From JAXHUH01 sp034211175 (GTDB lineage: Bacteria; Actinomycetota; Acidimicrobiia; Acidimicrobiales; CAIXPF01), in the NCBI GenBank assembly GCA_034211175.1, contig JAXHUH010000051.1, positions 14,517 through 78,516 of the forward strand: a stretch of 64,000 nt of DNA, in the 5' to 3' direction. Below the pieces are notes generated by a model, which did no database searches, was not told where the DNA came from, and was given only the letters and a program-made list of their open reading frames with translations. The position numbers were made by a program, and so were the translations under genes. Every line of letters begins with the position of its first letter. Positions within the stretch are counted from its first letter, which is position 1. Below, in pieces: positions 1-7,119 of the stretch.

Positions 1-1
1 G

Positions 2-274
2 AACCCGCTCGGGGCCAAGGGCATCGGTGAGGCGGCGACGATCGGCTCGACCCCGGCGATCCAGAACGCGGTGATCGACGCCCTGGCCCATCTCGGCGTC
101 CGCCACCTCGACATGCCGTGCACCCCCGAGCGGGTGTGGGCGGCGATCCGTGCCGCCGAGGCCGGCGAGCCGGCGGACCCGTGGCGCGAACCGCCGGCGG
201 TCTTCGACCGGCTCGCCGCCGAGGCCGGCACCGAGCTCGACGACGAGCAGCTCGAGGCGGCCGAGGGCGTCTGA
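2..274 (+). CDS. Molybdenum hydroxylase large subunit (CoxL/xanthine dehydrogenase family), C-terminal fragment
   Basis: This is the last 90 residues of a gene that begins before the window. It opens with NPLGAKGIGEAATIG, the conserved C-terminal signature of the molybdopterin-binding large subunit of CO dehydrogenase, aldehyde oxidase and xanthine dehydrogenase enzymes. In this family the Glu of the GxGE motif is the catalytic base next to the molybdenum. The following stretch, NAVIDALAHLGVRHLDMP, and a TPERVW-like segment also match family C-termini. The substrate cannot be told because the active-site loop that separates CO dehydrogenase from other members lies outside the window. No cox-type accessory gene follows, so this is probably the last gene of its operon. 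Confidence 0.85.
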   Translation, partial: NPLGAKGIGEAATIGSTPAIQNAVIDALAHLGVRHLDMPCTPERVWAAIRAAEAGEPADPWREPPAVFDRLAAEAGTELDDEQLEAAEGV

Positions 275-374
275 GCACCCCGGGCGACGGCCATCCCGAA
301 CCGACCGCACCGCACCACACCACACCGCACCGCACCACCACGACGACCAGGGGCACGGGCCCCGGAGGACGACG

Positions 375-746
375 ATGAGCGACCCGACCACCGTGGTCGA
401 CGCCTTCATGGCGGCGATCTGCGACAAGGACCTCGAACGGGCGGTGACGTTCTGCACCGACGACGTCACCTACGACAACGTGCCGATCGGCGCGGTCAAG
501 GGCCACGACGGCATCCGCGAGGTCCTCGGCGGCTTCATGGCCGGCTCCTCGCAGGTCGACTGGGTGGTGCACCACCAGGTCGCCGCGGGGGATGTCGTGA
601 TGAACGAGCGCCTCGATCGCTTCGAGATGGCGCACGGCTGGGTCGAGATCCGAGTCGCCGGCCTGTTCGTGCTCACCGACGGCAAGATCTCGGTGTGGCG
701 CGACTACTTCGACATGGCGATGCTGCAGTCCCAGCTCGGGGGCTGA
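375..746 (+). CDS. Limonene-1,2-epoxide hydrolase family protein (SnoaL-like fold)
   Basis: The 123-residue product has the cone-shaped alpha/beta NTF2-like fold expected of this family. The five catalytic positions of limonene-1,2-epoxide hydrolase appear conserved: Tyr and Asn in VTYDNVP, Arg and Asp in NERLDRF, and Asp in WRDYFD. That argues for a real epoxide hydrolase, or a close relative, that adds water to a small hydrophobic epoxide, rather than a non-catalytic SnoaL protein. The ATG at 375 follows a GGAGG at 364-368 at good spacing; an open frame extends upstream but has no ribosome site. The substrate is unknown. Upstream DNA at about 301-345 is a CA/CG-rich simple repeat. Confidence 0.8.
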   Translation: MSDPTTVVDAFMAAICDKDLERAVTFCTDDVTYDNVPIGAVKGHDGIREVLGGFMAGSSQVDWVVHHQVAAGDVVMNERLDRFEMAHGWVEIRVAGLFVLTDGKISVWRDYFDMAMLQSQLGG

Positions 747-801
747 GCACGCCACGTCCCGGCCGTGCCCGCCGGGTTGACCGACGTGTCACCATCGGAG
801 C

Positions 802-1599
802 GTGATCGCTCGAGCACGTTCCGTTGTGGCGGCGATGTCCGGTGTGGCAGTCCTCGCCGTCGCGACCGCGGCGACACCGGCGGCCGGCGCCGACCTCGCC
901 GACGATCCCGCCCCCGGGACGGTGCCCGCGGTGATCCCGCCGGAGGGCGACCCGCAGCTCGTCGACGATCCGACCGAGGTCAGCTGCGCGGAGCCGCCCG
1001 CCTCCGCGGCCGAACGGATCGAGCACAACCAGGCGCTCGCCGAGGTGTTCTTCATCTACTACCGCGACCTCGTCGAGCCCGACCGCGGCCACCACTTCTG
1101 GACGACCCTCGAGGGGGACTGCCTCGCCGATGACATGACCATCGTCGGCGGCGTGTTCCAACCGCCGGGGATCGTCGCCGTGCCCGCCGCCGGGCACCTG
1201 CGCAGCCTGATGGCCTGCACGCCCGAGGTGCCCGACCCGGAGGCGGCGTGGCTGCAGAGCGTCTACCCCGGGGGGTGGGGTGCCGAGCCCGGGACGCTGA
1301 CCGTCGTCCCGTTCGACGGCGGCGTCTACTACCGCTTCGTGAACCGCGGTGTCCGGGAGTACGGCGAGGTCGACCGCCGTTGGGAGGTCGGGCTCGCGCT
1401 GGTCGACGACGACGGTCGGGTCAGCCACTGGGAGTTCTGGGTCGACGAGCTCGCCACCCGCACGGTGCTCGAGTACGCGACCGATGGGGAGGCCGGTCCC
1501 GGGTTGACGACCGACGAGGCGGCCTCGTGGTGGTGGGAGGAGTCGACCGGGTGGGCGGTCGAGCACTGGCCCTGCGAGTACCACCGGCGCGACGGGTAG
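802..1599 (+). CDS. Secreted protein of unknown function
   Basis: The 265-residue protein starts at GTG. It has a Sec-type signal: basic MIARARS, then a hydrophobic segment rich in Ala/Val, then an ATPAAGA cleavage region near residue 30. The mature part is acidic with four cysteines, enough for two disulfides in an exported protein. Tryptophan is frequent near the C-terminus (WWWEES). I do not recognise the family; a distant NTF2-like fold is possible but not shown. An alternative ATG start at 838 would shorten the signal peptide. It converges on the downstream minus-strand gene with only 26 bases between the stops. Confidence 0.6.
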   Translation: MIARARSVVAAMSGVAVLAVATAATPAAGADLADDPAPGTVPAVIPPEGDPQLVDDPTEVSCAEPPASAAERIEHNQALAEVFFIYYRDLVEPDRGHHFWTTLEGDCLADDMTIVGGVFQPPGIVAVPAAGHLRSLMACTPEVPDPEAAWLQSVYPGGWGAEPGTLTVVPFDGGVYYRFVNRGVREYGEVDRRWEVGLALVDDDGRVSHWEFWVDELATRTVLEYATDGEAGPGLTTDEAASWWWEESTGWAVEHWPCEYHRRDG

Positions 1600-1625
1600 G
1601 CGGTCCGGCGCCCGCCGGGGCGTGC

Positions 1626-2567
1626 TCAGCCCGCGAGGGCCCGCTCGGCCAGTCGGGCGACGCTCGCCGGGGGGCCGTCGGTCGCGGCCGGGGTCACGGG
1701 CGCGGTGCGCAGGGCCAGCGGACGCAGGGCCGCGAGTCGCTCGGCGAGGGCCTGCACCTCGTCCGGGCAGCCCTCGCCGGTGCAACCGAAGGTCCGGGCG
1801 TGGCCGAGCGCGGCCGCGGCCAGGAGGAGCCGGTCACCCACCTGGCGGTGATCGGCGCCGTCGGGGCGGGCGTGGGTTCGCACCCCACCGATCCGGCCGA
1901 CCCACGACGTCGTCGGGTCATCGCCGGTGCGGGCGGGCAGCACCATGGTGGCGATGTCCTCGAGGCCGTACCAGCGGACCGTGCACCCGGTGGCCTCGTC
2001 GACGGCGACGATGGCCTCCGCCGGCGTCGTGTCGTCGGCGAGGCGGCCGTCCTCGCCGGGGCTGAACCAGATCACGCACGCCGCGCCCGCCTCGCGGGCG
2101 GCGACCGCGACCGCGGTGGCCGAGGCGACCGAGCGGACACGTCGCCCGGCGACGAACTCTGCGCCCGCGTCGACCTGGTTGCGCAGCCGTCGGCGCCACA
2201 GCACCTCGTTGTCGACGCCGTCGTCGTCGATCAAGGGCCGGGCCCGGTCGGGGTAGACCGTGGCGTGGATCTCGATCGAGGTGTCCGCGTGATGGCGGGC
2301 CCGCACGTCGAGCAGCGTCGTGACCGCGCTCCGGTCCGCGGCGGCCAGCTCGTCGGTCGGCACCGAGACCAGACCCGGCGGCGGGGTCTCGAGGACCGCA
2401 CCGATGCCGTGGCCGGCGAGCAGCCGGATCTCCCGACCGAGGTGGGCCGCGACGTCGGCGTGACCGCCGCCGACGGGAACCGCCCCGGCACCGCCCGACG
2501 TGTGGCGGGCCGGCGGCAGCGAACAGATCACCGACGGCCGGTGCTGCGAGCTGATCGACGTTGCCAT
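1626..2567 (-). CDS. Divergent homocysteine S-methyltransferase-like protein lacking zinc cysteines
   Basis: The 313-residue protein has the usual length of MmuM-type homocysteine S-methyltransferases. It aligns by eye along the C-terminal half of the TIM barrel: AREAGAACVIWFSP followed by DGRLADDTTPAEAIVAVD, then a WVGRIGGVRTHA segment matching the family RIGGVRANA motif. Two normally invariant zinc sites are changed. The NC segment is replaced by RWYGLEDI near residue 205, and the GGCCG motif by FGCTGEGC near residues 260-267. Zinc is needed to activate the homocysteine thiol, so this protein probably does not perform the standard reaction. ATG at 2567 is chosen because upstream sequence in frame is low-complexity Arg-rich. 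Family assignment is moderately sure; function is unknown. Confidence 0.5.
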   Translation of the reverse strand: MATSISSQHRPSVICSLPPARHTSGGAGAVPVGGGHADVAAHLGREIRLLAGHGIGAVLETPPPGLVSVPTDELAAADRSAVTTLLDVRARHHADTSIEIHATVYPDRARPLIDDDGVDNEVLWRRRLRNQVDAGAEFVAGRRVRSVASATAVAVAAREAGAACVIWFSPGEDGRLADDTTPAEAIVAVDEATGCTVRWYGLEDIATMVLPARTGDDPTTSWVGRIGGVRTHARPDGADHRQVGDRLLLAAAALGHARTFGCTGEGCPDEVQALAERLAALRPLALRTAPVTPAATDGPPASVARLAERALAG

Positions 2568-2744
2568 GCCGCCACGATGCCCCCGGCCGCTTTCAGCCCG
2601 CTGTCTGGGCCCTGTCACCGGCCGCGTACGGCGCACGGCTGACGGTGAATCCGTCCGGCGATGGACGCCCTGCGCGCTGGTCGGGCGTAGGTTCCTCCGC
2701 GGTTCCGGGCGCCCGCGGCGCCGACGACCACCGGAGGAGCACGA

Positions 2745-2942
2745 GTGGTGCAGGTCAGGATCTTCTCGACGCCGACATCCAACCGCCGACCGCGCTTCGA
2801 CGTGCTCGAGCGGCGGGTCAACGCATGGATGGCGGAGCACCCGGACGTGACCGTGCACGCGGTCCAACCGGTCGCACAGCCGGGTTTCGGCTGGGGTCAC
2901 ATCGCGGTCGCCGTCGTCCACGACGGACCGGCGTCCACCTGA
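2745..2942 (+). CDS. Small hypothetical protein (65 aa)
   Basis: The GTG start at 2745 (a second GTG is at 2748) is preceded by GGAGG at 2733-2737, a strong ribosome site. The product contains a pattern of beta strand, helix, beta strand: MVQVRIFSTPT, an amphipathic helix LERRVNAWMAEH, then a strand HIAVAVVH. I do not recognise the family. It is divergent from the methyltransferase-like gene and lies 89 bases before the zinc-ribbon gene on the same strand. Confidence 0.55.
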   Translation: MVQVRIFSTPTSNRRPRFDVLERRVNAWMAEHPDVTVHAVQPVAQPGFGWGHIAVAVVHDGPAST

Positions 2943-3031
2943 GCGGAGTGGTCGAGGGAGCCGAGCGCGCGACCGCGGCCCACGCAGTGCGCCAGGAGAT
3001 CGAGCGGGGGCCGAATCGGTAAGGTCGGCGC

Positions 3032-3409
3032 GTGCAGTGCCCGGTGTGCGACGTGACGTTGTCGATCAGCTCCCGCGAGGGTGTCGAGATCGACTTCTGC
3101 CCCCAGTGCCGCGGCGTGTGGCTCGACCGCGGCGAGCTCGACAAGATCATCGACCGGGCCGGCGCGGTCCTCGAGGCCGCGCAGGTCTCGCCGCCGCCGG
3201 TGCCCGCGCCCCGCTACGACGATCGCCGACCACCCGAGCCGCGCTACGACGACCGCTTCCGTGACGATCGCCGGCCTCCCGAGCCGCGCTACGACGATCG
3301 CTACCGGGATGATCGTCATCGGGACGACCGGTACGACGACCGCTACCGGGGCAAGAAGCGCAAGAAGAAGAGCAAGTTCGACTTCCTCGAGGACCTGTTC
3401 GACCTCTGA
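3032..3409 (+). CDS. TFIIB-type zinc-ribbon protein with RYDDR repeats
   Basis: The 125-residue protein begins with a zf-TFIIB domain: CPVC at residues 3-6, then FCPQCRGVWLDRGEL, giving two CxxC knuckles that bind one zinc. The middle (about residues 60-108) is a low-complexity tract of PRYDDR, FRDDR and YRDDR units, highly charged and probably disordered. The tail is KKRKKKSK followed by the acidic/aromatic FDFLEDLFDL. The GTG start at 3032 is six bases after TAAGGT (3020-3025), the spacing of a leaderless actinobacterial promoter, and no Shine-Dalgarno is seen. Function is unknown; nucleic acid binding is inferred from charge only. Confidence 0.75.
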   Translation: MQCPVCDVTLSISSREGVEIDFCPQCRGVWLDRGELDKIIDRAGAVLEAAQVSPPPVPAPRYDDRRPPEPRYDDRFRDDRRPPEPRYDDRYRDDRHRDDRYDDRYRGKKRKKKSKFDFLEDLFDL

Positions 3410-3430
3410 GGGCACGCCGGGACGTGCCCT
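3409..3430. terminator. Bidirectional hairpin between convergent genes
   Basis: The 8-base arms AGGGCACG (3409-3416) and CGTGCCCT (3423-3430) pair perfectly around a 6-base loop. They lie between two converging stop codons. There is no U tract, as is usual in GC-rich actinobacteria. Confidence 0.55.
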
Positions 3431-3435
3431 GGTGG

Positions 3436-4032
3436 TCAGGGGCCGAGCTCCTCGAACGCTCGCCGGGTGGCCTCCAGCTCGTGGGTCGTCTCGTCCAGCT
3501 CGACGAGGGCCCGGTCGAGGCCGTCCGTGCGGCCCGCCCCGGCTGCGAGCTCCGCGGCCCGGGCCACGACCGCACCGAGGCGGGCGTCGAGCAACCGGAG
3601 TCGGCCGTCGACGTCCTCGACCGAGTTCTGCAGCCGCTGCACCGACGCGTGCCGCTGGGCCAGCGCCTCGACCTGCTCGGTCAGGCCCCCGGTGTCCCGG
3701 CCCGCATCGGTCGCGGCGGCGAGGCGGCGACGGGCGGCCTTGAGCTCGTCCATCGCCCGTCGCGGATCGAGGCTAGCGACCGTCCGCTCGGCGACGTCGG
3801 CCCGACCGACCAGGTCCCATGTCGCGAGCACACCGGCGTCGACGCGCTCGGCCAGCTCGCCGAGCCGGTCACGGAACGGGCCGTGCCCGAGGCGGTCCCG
3901 CACAGCGGTGAACTGGGCGCGGTGGGCGAGGGCCCGGTCGACGGCGCCCCGCCAGCGGGCCGGAGCCAGCTCGGGCCGGACGTGTTCGAGGGGGTCGCGT
4001 TCGCGGCGACGTCGCAGCACCCGCCGAGCCAA
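3436..4032 (-). CDS. Hypothetical coiled-coil protein
   Basis: This 198-residue protein is almost entirely alpha-helical, rich in Ala, Arg, Leu and Glu. Heptad-like stretches run through about residues 95-195 (KAARRRLAAATDAG, EQVEALAQRHASVQRL, ELDETTHELEATRRAF). There is no signal peptide and no membrane segment. The N-terminus MARRVLRRRRERDP is strongly basic. No family is recognised. The start is uncertain because no clear ribosome site precedes it. It lies downstream of the sulfide:quinone oxidoreductase gene on the same strand, about 100 bases away, and could be read from the same transcript. Confidence 0.6.
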   Translation of the reverse strand: MARRVLRRRRERDPLEHVRPELAPARWRGAVDRALAHRAQFTAVRDRLGHGPFRDRLGELAERVDAGVLATWDLVGRADVAERTVASLDPRRAMDELKAARRRLAAATDAGRDTGGLTEQVEALAQRHASVQRLQNSVEDVDGRLRLLDARLGAVVARAAELAAGAGRTDGLDRALVELDETTHELEATRRAFEELGP

Positions 4033-4107
4033 CCACGCGCACCGGTCGTCTGCACGCCGGCCCGGCTCGGACTTGCCGGCCGGACCGGAGCGCGGCGTTC
4101 CGGAAAG

Positions 4108-4140
4108 TGAGGGTCAGGGCAGCATGAGGGTCAGGGCAGC
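4108..4140. repeat. 17-bp tandem repeat spanning the sqr stop codon
   Basis: Two copies of TGAGGGTCAGGGCAGC(A/G) lie at 4108-4124 and 4125-4140. The second contains the TGA stop (complement of 4131-4133) of the minus-strand oxidoreductase, so the end of the gene is duplicated downstream. Confidence 0.8.
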
Positions 4141-5339
4141 GACACGTACCCGTGGCGGGCCTTCCAGAGGAAGTACTTCTCGAAGGCCAGCTTCATGGCG
4201 TGCGACTGGGGGCCGGGCACGAGGGCGCTGTGCTTGCGGGGCGGCAGCATCTTGTCGGCCAGGATGAGCACCCCGTTGTTGCCGGCGTCGAGCACGCACA
4301 CCGCGGGGATGTCGCCGAAGGTCTTGTGGTCCGGCGGGTCCTCACCGCGGATCTGGGCAACGATGTTGTGCGCGGCGACGTGGGCCATCTGCTCGGTCGG
4401 CAGCCCGGTCTTGGGGATGCCGACGGCGTGGGCCGTCTGCCACGGCACCTGGACGGCGGCGGCGATGCCGACCGCGTAGACCTCGTCGTGCGCCTCGGTC
4501 TGATAGGTGTCGCGCACCTTCACGTAGCCCTTGGCGTCCGCGATGTCGGGGGTGTCGCGGATGACGTCCTGGCCGAGGAACGGCGGCACGATCATGGCGT
4601 ACGCGTTGTCGAGCGTCGTGCCGTCCTCGAGCACGACCCGGCCCTCGTCGACGTGGGAGATCGCGGTGTCGACGACCGAGTCGATCTTCTCCTTGCGCAT
4701 GAACATCCCGAGCAGCTGCTCGCCATGGGGCAGCCCGCCGATGCCGAAGTGGCCGAGCTCGGGCTCGGGGGTGACGTACGTGAGCTTCACCCGACGCTTC
4801 AGACCGGCCTTGCGGAGCTGGTGCGAGACGTTGAACAGGTACTCGTACGCGGCGCCGAAGCACCCGGCCCCCTCGGTCGCGCCGACGACGATGTCGCCGG
4901 GCTCGTCGAGGAACCGTCGCCAGCCCTCGCCGGCCCTGATGGCGTCGGGCAGGGTCGTGATCGTGTACGCGTGGCCCTTCTCGCCGAGGCCGGGCACCGC
5001 GTCCATGTCGTTGCGGTAGCCGGTGGCGATGACCAGGTAGTCGTAGGAGAACGTGCCCGCGGTCGTCTCGACCTTGCGGGTGGCGAGGTCGAGCGAGGTC
5101 GCCTCGCCGTGACGGAAGTCGACCCCGTGGGAGTCGAACGTCGGATCCAGCGGGAACGTGATGTCGTCGGCCTTGCGCTTGCCGAACGGCAGCCAGATGA
5201 GCGACGGGTTGAACAGGAACCGGTCGGACGCGGACACGACGGTGACGTCGACGTCGTCCTCCAGCTCCTTCTTCACCGCGAGCGCCGCCGTGAGACCCCC
5301 GAAGTTGCCTCCCAGGACGAGCACCTTGCTGCGCGACAT
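4131..5339 (-). CDS. sqr: Sulfide:quinone oxidoreductase (FAD-dependent)
   Basis: The 402-residue flavoprotein oxidises hydrogen sulfide to sulfane sulfur and passes the electrons to membrane quinone. The N-terminal Rossmann FAD motif is VLVLGGNFGGLTAA (residues 6-19), a second dinucleotide strand is VVGATEGAG, and an FAD-binding segment EVYAVGIAAAV is near residue 290. Two cysteines match the redox pair essential in sulfide:quinone oxidoreductases, in GAGCFGAAYEY and AVCVLDAGNNG. The C-terminal amphipathic region around KYFLWKARHGYVSLP fits membrane attachment. It lies 100 bases downstream of a CsoR-family repressor on the same strand and is probably co-transcribed with it, which supports the sulfide role over a generic NADH dehydrogenase. 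ATG at 5339 is the natural start. Confidence 0.88.
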   Translation of the reverse strand: MSRSKVLVLGGNFGGLTAALAVKKELEDDVDVTVVSASDRFLFNPSLIWLPFGKRKADDITFPLDPTFDSHGVDFRHGEATSLDLATRKVETTAGTFSYDYLVIATGYRNDMDAVPGLGEKGHAYTITTLPDAIRAGEGWRRFLDEPGDIVVGATEGAGCFGAAYEYLFNVSHQLRKAGLKRRVKLTYVTPEPELGHFGIGGLPHGEQLLGMFMRKEKIDSVVDTAISHVDEGRVVLEDGTTLDNAYAMIVPPFLGQDVIRDTPDIADAKGYVKVRDTYQTEAHDEVYAVGIAAAVQVPWQTAHAVGIPKTGLPTEQMAHVAAHNIVAQIRGEDPPDHKTFGDIPAVCVLDAGNNGVLILADKMLPPRKHSALVPGPQSHAMKLAFEKYFLWKARHGYVSLP

Positions 5340-5385
5340 CGTCGCTCCTCTCGTCGGCTGCCCACGCGGGCTCCGACCCGGAGCC

Positions 5386-5446
5386 CGCTAGGCGGTGCTT
5401 CCGCTCTCCGCCGCTAGGCGGTGCTTCCGCTCTCCGCCGCTAGGCG
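5386..5446. repeat. 26-bp tandem repeat at the 3' end of the CsoR-family gene
   Basis: The unit CGCTAGGCGGTGCTTCCGCT plus TCCGC-rich sequence repeats at 5386, 5412 and, partially, 5438, with an exact 26-base period. Each unit carries the TAG (as CTA) that ends the repressor gene. The repeat fills much of the gap between the repressor and sqr. Confidence 0.85.
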
Positions 5447-5709
5447 AGCTTCATGAACATCTTCTCGATCGTCTCGATCGGGTACCCGGCCTCGGCCGCC
5501 GCCTCCGGGTTGGTGAGGCAGTAGGAGAGGCCCGCGGCGACGAGCTTGAAGCCGACCTGCTCCAGCGCCCGGGACGCCGCGCTCACCTGGGTGACCACGT
5601 CACGGCACTCTCGGCCCTCGTCGAGCATCCGCTCGATGCCGGCCAGCTGGCCGCTCACGCGGTGCAGGCGCCTGCGGGCGTCGTCGACCACCTCGGCCGG
5701 CAGCTCCAT
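5440..5709 (-). CDS. cstR: CsoR-family repressor, CstR-like persulfide sensor
   Basis: The 89-residue protein has the all-helical CsoR fold with the HRVSGQLAGIERML helix typical of the family. In copper-sensing CsoR the ligands are Cys, His and Cys at spacing 0/+25/+29. Here Cys35 and Cys64 keep the exact spacing but position 60 is Gly, so the copper site is broken. This Cys/no-His/Cys pattern is that of CstR, which is inactivated when sulfide-derived persulfide links its two cysteines. The gene precedes sqr, as in cst operons. ATG at 5709 is preferred over ATG 5718 because the AAGGA ribosome site touches the upstream ATG but is nine bases from this one. A TACCC-type palindrome lies about 45 bases upstream. 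Confidence 0.85.
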   Translation of the reverse strand: MELPAEVVDDARRRLHRVSGQLAGIERMLDEGRECRDVVTQVSAASRALEQVGFKLVAAGLSYCLTNPEAAAEAGYPIETIEKMFMKLA

Positions 5710-5753
5710 CGCGATCATTCCTTCTCGCTCGGGTGGCCCCGCTGCTCGCGGGG

Positions 5754-5767
5754 TACCCCGGAGGGTA
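5754..5767. promoter_or_regulatory. Predicted CstR/CsoR-type operator (site 1)
   Basis: TACCC-CGGA-GGGTA is an inverted repeat of the form bound by CsoR/CstR tetramers. It lies 45 bases upstream of the repressor start and between it and the divergently placed membrane-protein gene end, consistent with autoregulation of the repressor-sqr operon. Confidence 0.65.
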
Positions 5768-5837
5768 TCCGGCGCCACTCGGGCGTTGTGTCCGCTCCCG
5801 GCGTCGTCCCGGGGTGGCCCTTGTGGGGTGTCCGGGG

Positions 5838-6164
5838 TCATTCGGTGTCGGCGGCGTCCTCGTGGTGGAGCAGCGCGGTCACCAGGAACGCCAGGCTGCC
5901 GAAGAACGGCCCGCCCACGATCGCCGGCCAGATGGCGACGGCGGCCGCGACCCCGGCGCCGAGACCGACGCCCATGCCGATGCCCCACGCGATCACGAAC
6001 ACCAGGAAGAAGCCGGCGACGGCGCCGTGCACGAGCGCATCGGACGCCTCACGGTCGGAGAGCACGACGACATCGCCGTGGATGGCGTCCGCGTGCTCGT
6101 CGTCGGGTTCGACCACCGCAGGGCCCTCCGGGGCGGGTGGGACCTCGGTCAGGGTGTCGGTCAT
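5838..6164 (-). CDS. Small two-helix membrane protein
   Basis: The 108-residue protein has an acidic, proline-rich cytoplasmic N-terminus of about 45 residues. Two adjacent membrane segments follow, around residues 50-72 (VAGFFLVFVIAWGIGMGVGL) and 74-100. The tail HHEDAADTE ends the protein. No family is recognised. It ends about 70 bases before the repressor operator and starts downstream of a second TACCCC palindrome, which it shares with the divergent PIG-L gene. That suggests it belongs to the same sulfide-responsive regulon. A GGAGGG upstream supports ATG 6164. Confidence 0.65.
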   Translation of the reverse strand: MTDTLTEVPPAPEGPAVVEPDDEHADAIHGDVVVLSDREASDALVHGAVAGFFLVFVIAWGIGMGVGLGAGVAAAVAIWPAIVGGPFFGSLAFLVTALLHHEDAADTE

Positions 6165-6205
6165 GGGGATGCTCCCTCCGCGTGTGACGCTCGTCGTCCA
6201 CGGTG

Positions 6206-6219
6206 TACCCCCAGGGGTA
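6206..6219. promoter_or_regulatory. Predicted CstR/CsoR-type operator (site 2)
   Basis: TACCCC-CA-GGGGTA is a perfect inverted repeat in the intergenic region between the minus-strand membrane protein (start 6164) and the plus-strand PIG-L gene (start 6292). One site could control both directions. Confidence 0.7.
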
Positions 6220-6291
6220 TGGTGGCCAGGGTCCTTCGACCGTGATCCGTCGCCGTTCGGACGATCGGACGGTTTCGAGAAGGGATCGACC

Positions 6292-7008
6292 ATGAGAGAC
6301 GCGCTGCCGGAGGAGCTGGCGGGGTTGCGCTCGCCCGTCGTCGTGGTGGCCCACCCCGACGACGAGTCGTTCGGCCTCGGCGCCGTCGTCGCCTCCCTGG
6401 TCGACGGCGGCGCGTCGGTCGCGCAGATCTGCCTGACCAGGGGGGAGGCGTCCACGCTCGGCGTCACGCGCGCGTCGACCGGTGCCGACCCGACCGCGCC
6501 GCTGGCGTCGAGACGGGCCAACGAGCTGGAGCGGGCCGCGGCTGCGCTCGGCATCGGCCCGATCGTCACCGCGGCGCACGCCGACGGACACCTGGCGGAG
6601 GTCGACCCCGATGCGCTCGTCTCGGAGGTCGTGCACCATGCGATGCGTCTCGGGGCCGACGGGTTCGTCGTGTTCGACTCCGATGGCATCACCGGTCATC
6701 CCGATCACCGCGCCGCCACCCGCGCCGCACTCGGCGCCGCGGCGCACCTCGACGTGCCGGTGGTGGCGTGGACCGTGCCGACGTCGGTCGCCGAGACGCT
6801 CAACGCCGAGCTCGGCACGGGGTTCGTCGGCCGGGCCGACGACGAGGTCGACGTGCGGCTCCGGGTGGACCGGACGCGCCAGCTCGAGGCGATCGCGTGC
6901 CATCGGAGCCAGTCCGGCGACAACGCCGTGCTGTGGCGCCGACTGGAGCTGATGGGTGAGACCGAGGCGCTGCGCTGGCTCCGCCGTCCCCCGGCCGCCG
7001 CGTCGTAG
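6292..7008 (+). CDS. PIG-L family zinc deacetylase (MshB/BshB-like)
   Basis: The 238-residue protein belongs to the GlcNAc-PI de-N-acetylase family, zinc hydrolases that remove acyl groups from N-acyl sugars. The metal motif is VVAHPDDESFG near residue 20 (His, Asp, Asp) and the second ligand is in GHPDHRA near residue 142. Family members include MshB and Mca of mycothiol metabolism and BshB of bacillithiol synthesis, which make or repair low-molecular-weight thiols, but others act on antibiotics or glycans. The substrate is not shown by sequence. The ATG at 6292 follows GAGAAGGG. The gene sits between two CstR-type palindromes, linking it by position to sulfide stress. Confidence 0.8.
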   Translation: MRDALPEELAGLRSPVVVVAHPDDESFGLGAVVASLVDGGASVAQICLTRGEASTLGVTRASTGADPTAPLASRRANELERAAAALGIGPIVTAAHADGHLAEVDPDALVSEVVHHAMRLGADGFVVFDSDGITGHPDHRAATRAALGAAAHLDVPVVAWTVPTSVAETLNAELGTGFVGRADDEVDVRLRVDRTRQLEAIACHRSQSGDNAVLWRRLELMGETEALRWLRRPPAAAS

Positions 7009-7010
7009 GA

Positions 7011-7026
7011 ATACCCCACGGGGTAT
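7011..7026. promoter_or_regulatory. Predicted CstR/CsoR-type operator (site 3)
   Basis: ATACCCC-AC-GGGGTAT is a perfect 16-base inverted repeat, the best of the three sites. It starts two bases after the PIG-L stop and lies about 95 bases upstream of the thioredoxin start, so it most likely regulates the thioredoxin gene. Confidence 0.72.
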
Positions 7027-7119
7027 ATCGGTTGGTAGATGTGGAGAGGCGCCCGACCGGCGCCGATGATCCACGACGCGAGTCGTGAACCCCACACGCC
7101 ATCACCGGGAGGCCCCGAG

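Noticed and set aside
1600..1625. Hairpin between the converging genes at 1.6 kb
   Set aside because: Only a five-base GC stem can be drawn, which is not distinguishable from background at this GC content.
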